A stretch of 6,617 nucleotides of DNA, taken from the NCBI GenBank assembly GCA_005885015.1, contig VAYG01000072.1, positions 1-6,617 on the forward strand, in the 5' to 3' direction. The stretch's first letter is position 1, and each line of letters opens with the position of its first letter. Shown piece after piece: positions 5,591 to 6,617 of this stretch. The DNA comes from Actinomycetota bacterium. Its GTDB lineage: Bacteria > Actinomycetota > UBA4738. A program made the position numbers and the translations under genes. The notes under the pieces are model-generated. The model made no database searches, was not told the origin of the DNA, and saw nothing but the letters and a program-made list of their open reading frames with translations.

Positions 5591-6457
5591 ATGGATCTCG
5601 TCTGCGTCGGCGACGTGATGCTGGATGTGCACGTCGCCTCCGGCGCGCTCGCGCGCGGCGGCGACGTGCACGGTCGCGTCGCGATCCGCCCGGGCGGGAC
5701 CTCGGCGAACGCCGCCGTCTGGGCGGCCTGGGCCGGCGCGTCCACGGCCGTGATCGCGGCCGTCGGCGACGATCTGGCGGGGGCGCTCTGCGTCGATGCC
5801 GTCGCAGACCGGGGCGTGGACATCGGCGGCGTGGTCCGGCGCTCGTCACCGACCGGCGTCATGGTCGTGATGACGGAGGACGGCGAGCGTTCGATGGTCG
5901 CCGACCGTGGCGCGAACGCGCAGCTCGCAAGGACGGACGTCGAGGGGATCGACGCGGAGGCCGTCCTCGTGTCCGGCTACCTGTTCCTGCAGGAGCCCGG
6001 GCACGATGTCGCGGTCGCTGCCGTCGAAGGCGCGCGCACGCCGCTGCTGGCGGTCGAGGCCGCGTCGTGGCCCCTCCTCGAGACGTTCGGCGTGCAGCGG
6101 TTCTTCGAGGAGACGGCGTCGTGCGACGTGGTGCTCGCGAACGAGCGCGAGGTGCGGGTGCTGACGGGCACCGACGGTGAGGGCGCCGCGCGGGTGCTCG
6201 GAGAGCGGTATCGCTTCGCCGCGGTCAAGCGCGGAGCGAACGGCGCGACGTTGATCGCCGAAGGGCGGCTCGTCGCGGTGGCGGGCGAGGCCATCGAGGA
6301 GGTCGAGGCAACGGGCGCCGGCGACGCCTTCGACGGGGTGTTGCTGTCCTCGCTCACGCGCGGGCGAGCGCCCGAAGAGGCGCTCGCCCGCGCCTGTCAC
6401 GCGGGCGCGCTCGTCGCGGCGAGCCATGCGACCTGGCCGGAGGCGACCGGCGCGTGA
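5591..6457 (+). CDS. psuK: PfkB-family carbohydrate kinase, probable pseudouridine kinase
   Basis: A 288-residue ribokinase-like (PfkB) enzyme. If it is PsuK it phosphorylates pseudouridine to pseudouridine 5'-phosphate with ATP. Marks seen: an N-terminal LVCVGDVMLDV strand with Asp8 and Asp12; the first PfkB signature RPGGTSANAAVWAAWAG (33-49) with the Gly-Gly pair at 35-36 and Asn40; GANAQL (107-112); VLANEREV (181-188); AAVKRGANGA (210-219); and the second signature EATGAGDAFDGVLL (239-252) with catalytic-base Asp245 and the anion-hole glycines. The usual DTxGAGD begins here with glutamate instead of aspartate. PfkB members are hard to assign by sequence alone; the pseudouridine assignment rests on the four-base overlap (GTGA) with a psuG gene, the same order as in E. 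coli psuK-psuG. Other nucleoside or sugar substrates remain possible. ATG 5591 has no ribosome site. Confidence 0.85.
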   Translation: MDLVCVGDVMLDVHVASGALARGGDVHGRVAIRPGGTSANAAVWAAWAGASTAVIAAVGDDLAGALCVDAVADRGVDIGGVVRRSSPTGVMVVMTEDGERSMVADRGANAQLARTDVEGIDAEAVLVSGYLFLQEPGHDVAVAAVEGARTPLLAVEAASWPLLETFGVQRFFEETASCDVVLANEREVRVLTGTDGEGAARVLGERYRFAAVKRGANGATLIAEGRLVAVAGEAIEEVEATGAGDAFDGVLLSSLTRGRAPEEALARACHAGALVAASHATWPEATGA

Positions 6458-6617
6458 CGTTGCTCGTCTCCGACGAGGTCGCGATGGCGGTCGCCGCCGG
6501 GGGTGCCGTCGTCGGGCTGGAGACGAGCGTGATCGGTCAGGGTCTCCCGTACCCGCGGAACCTCGAGTGCGTGGAACGGATGGAGACGGCGATCCGCCAC
6601 GCCGGGGCGATCCCCGG
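6454..6617 (+). CDS. psuG: Pseudouridine-5'-phosphate glycosidase, N-terminal part (3' end outside window)
   Basis: PsuG reversibly cleaves the C-C glycosidic bond of pseudouridine 5'-phosphate to uracil and ribose 5-phosphate. Only 54 codons are in the window. They show the family opening: an SDEVAMAVAAGG segment (6-17) followed by VVGLETSVIGQGLPYPRN (19-36), equivalent to the VALESTxxxHGMPxPQN motif of E. coli YeiN, with the active-site glutamate at 23, and then a helix ending HAGAIP. The common HG before the proline motif is QG here. GTG 6454 overlaps the psuK stop by four bases, and GGAGG at 6439-6443 lies ten bases before it, which supports this start and translational coupling. The catalytic lysine lies beyond the window. 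It could also be called an indigoidine-synthase-A-like protein, the same fold family. Confidence 0.92.
   Translation, partial: MTLLVSDEVAMAVAAGGAVVGLETSVIGQGLPYPRNLECVERMETAIRHAGAIP

Overview
This is a gene-dense, very GC-rich chromosomal window. It has GTG as well as ATG starts, TGA or TAG as the stops of complete genes, one-base and four-base gene junctions, a Hanks-type kinase joined to PASTA repeats, and a possible leaderless gene. Together these suggest an actinomycete-like bacterium (Actinomycetota), though the sequence alone does not fix the lineage. No rRNA, tRNA, CRISPR array or mobile element is visible, and it reads as an ordinary core-genome region.

Layout. Bases 2-421 (+) hold the C-terminal part of a threonine aldolase. 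It overlaps by one base a complete sulfite-oxidase-type molybdopterin oxidoreductase (421-1044, +). One base further on, convergently, lies a PknB-like locus on the minus strand (2911 down to 1046): a Ser/Thr kinase domain, a basic juxtamembrane segment, a membrane helix and four PASTA repeats. A single in-frame TAA at 1865-1867 cuts this reading frame inside the membrane helix. The kinase gene also carries a 23-bp perfect inverted repeat and a 14-bp one. A 78-base gap (2912-2989) separates it from a divergent unknown membrane protein (2990-3712, +).

The rest is on the plus strand. A TPP (THI-box) riboswitch (about 3740-3834) sits directly before thiE (3839-4483). One base after thiE is a gene for a PurM/HypE-superfamily protein (4485-5549). 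After a 41-base gap come a PfkB-family kinase and, overlapping it by four bases, the start of a pseudouridine-5'-phosphate glycosidase gene (psuG), which identifies the kinase as the likely psuK.

How the parts work together. The riboswitch should turn down thiE, and probably the HypE-like gene, when thiamine pyrophosphate is plentiful. The HypE-like protein shares a superfamily with ThiL but lacks the usual ThiL motifs and the cysteine tail of true HypE, so its job is open. PsuK and PsuG would salvage pseudouridine to uracil plus ribose 5-phosphate. The most notable observation is the interrupted kinase/PASTA receptor. The most interesting functional question is the HypE-like gene under thiamine control.
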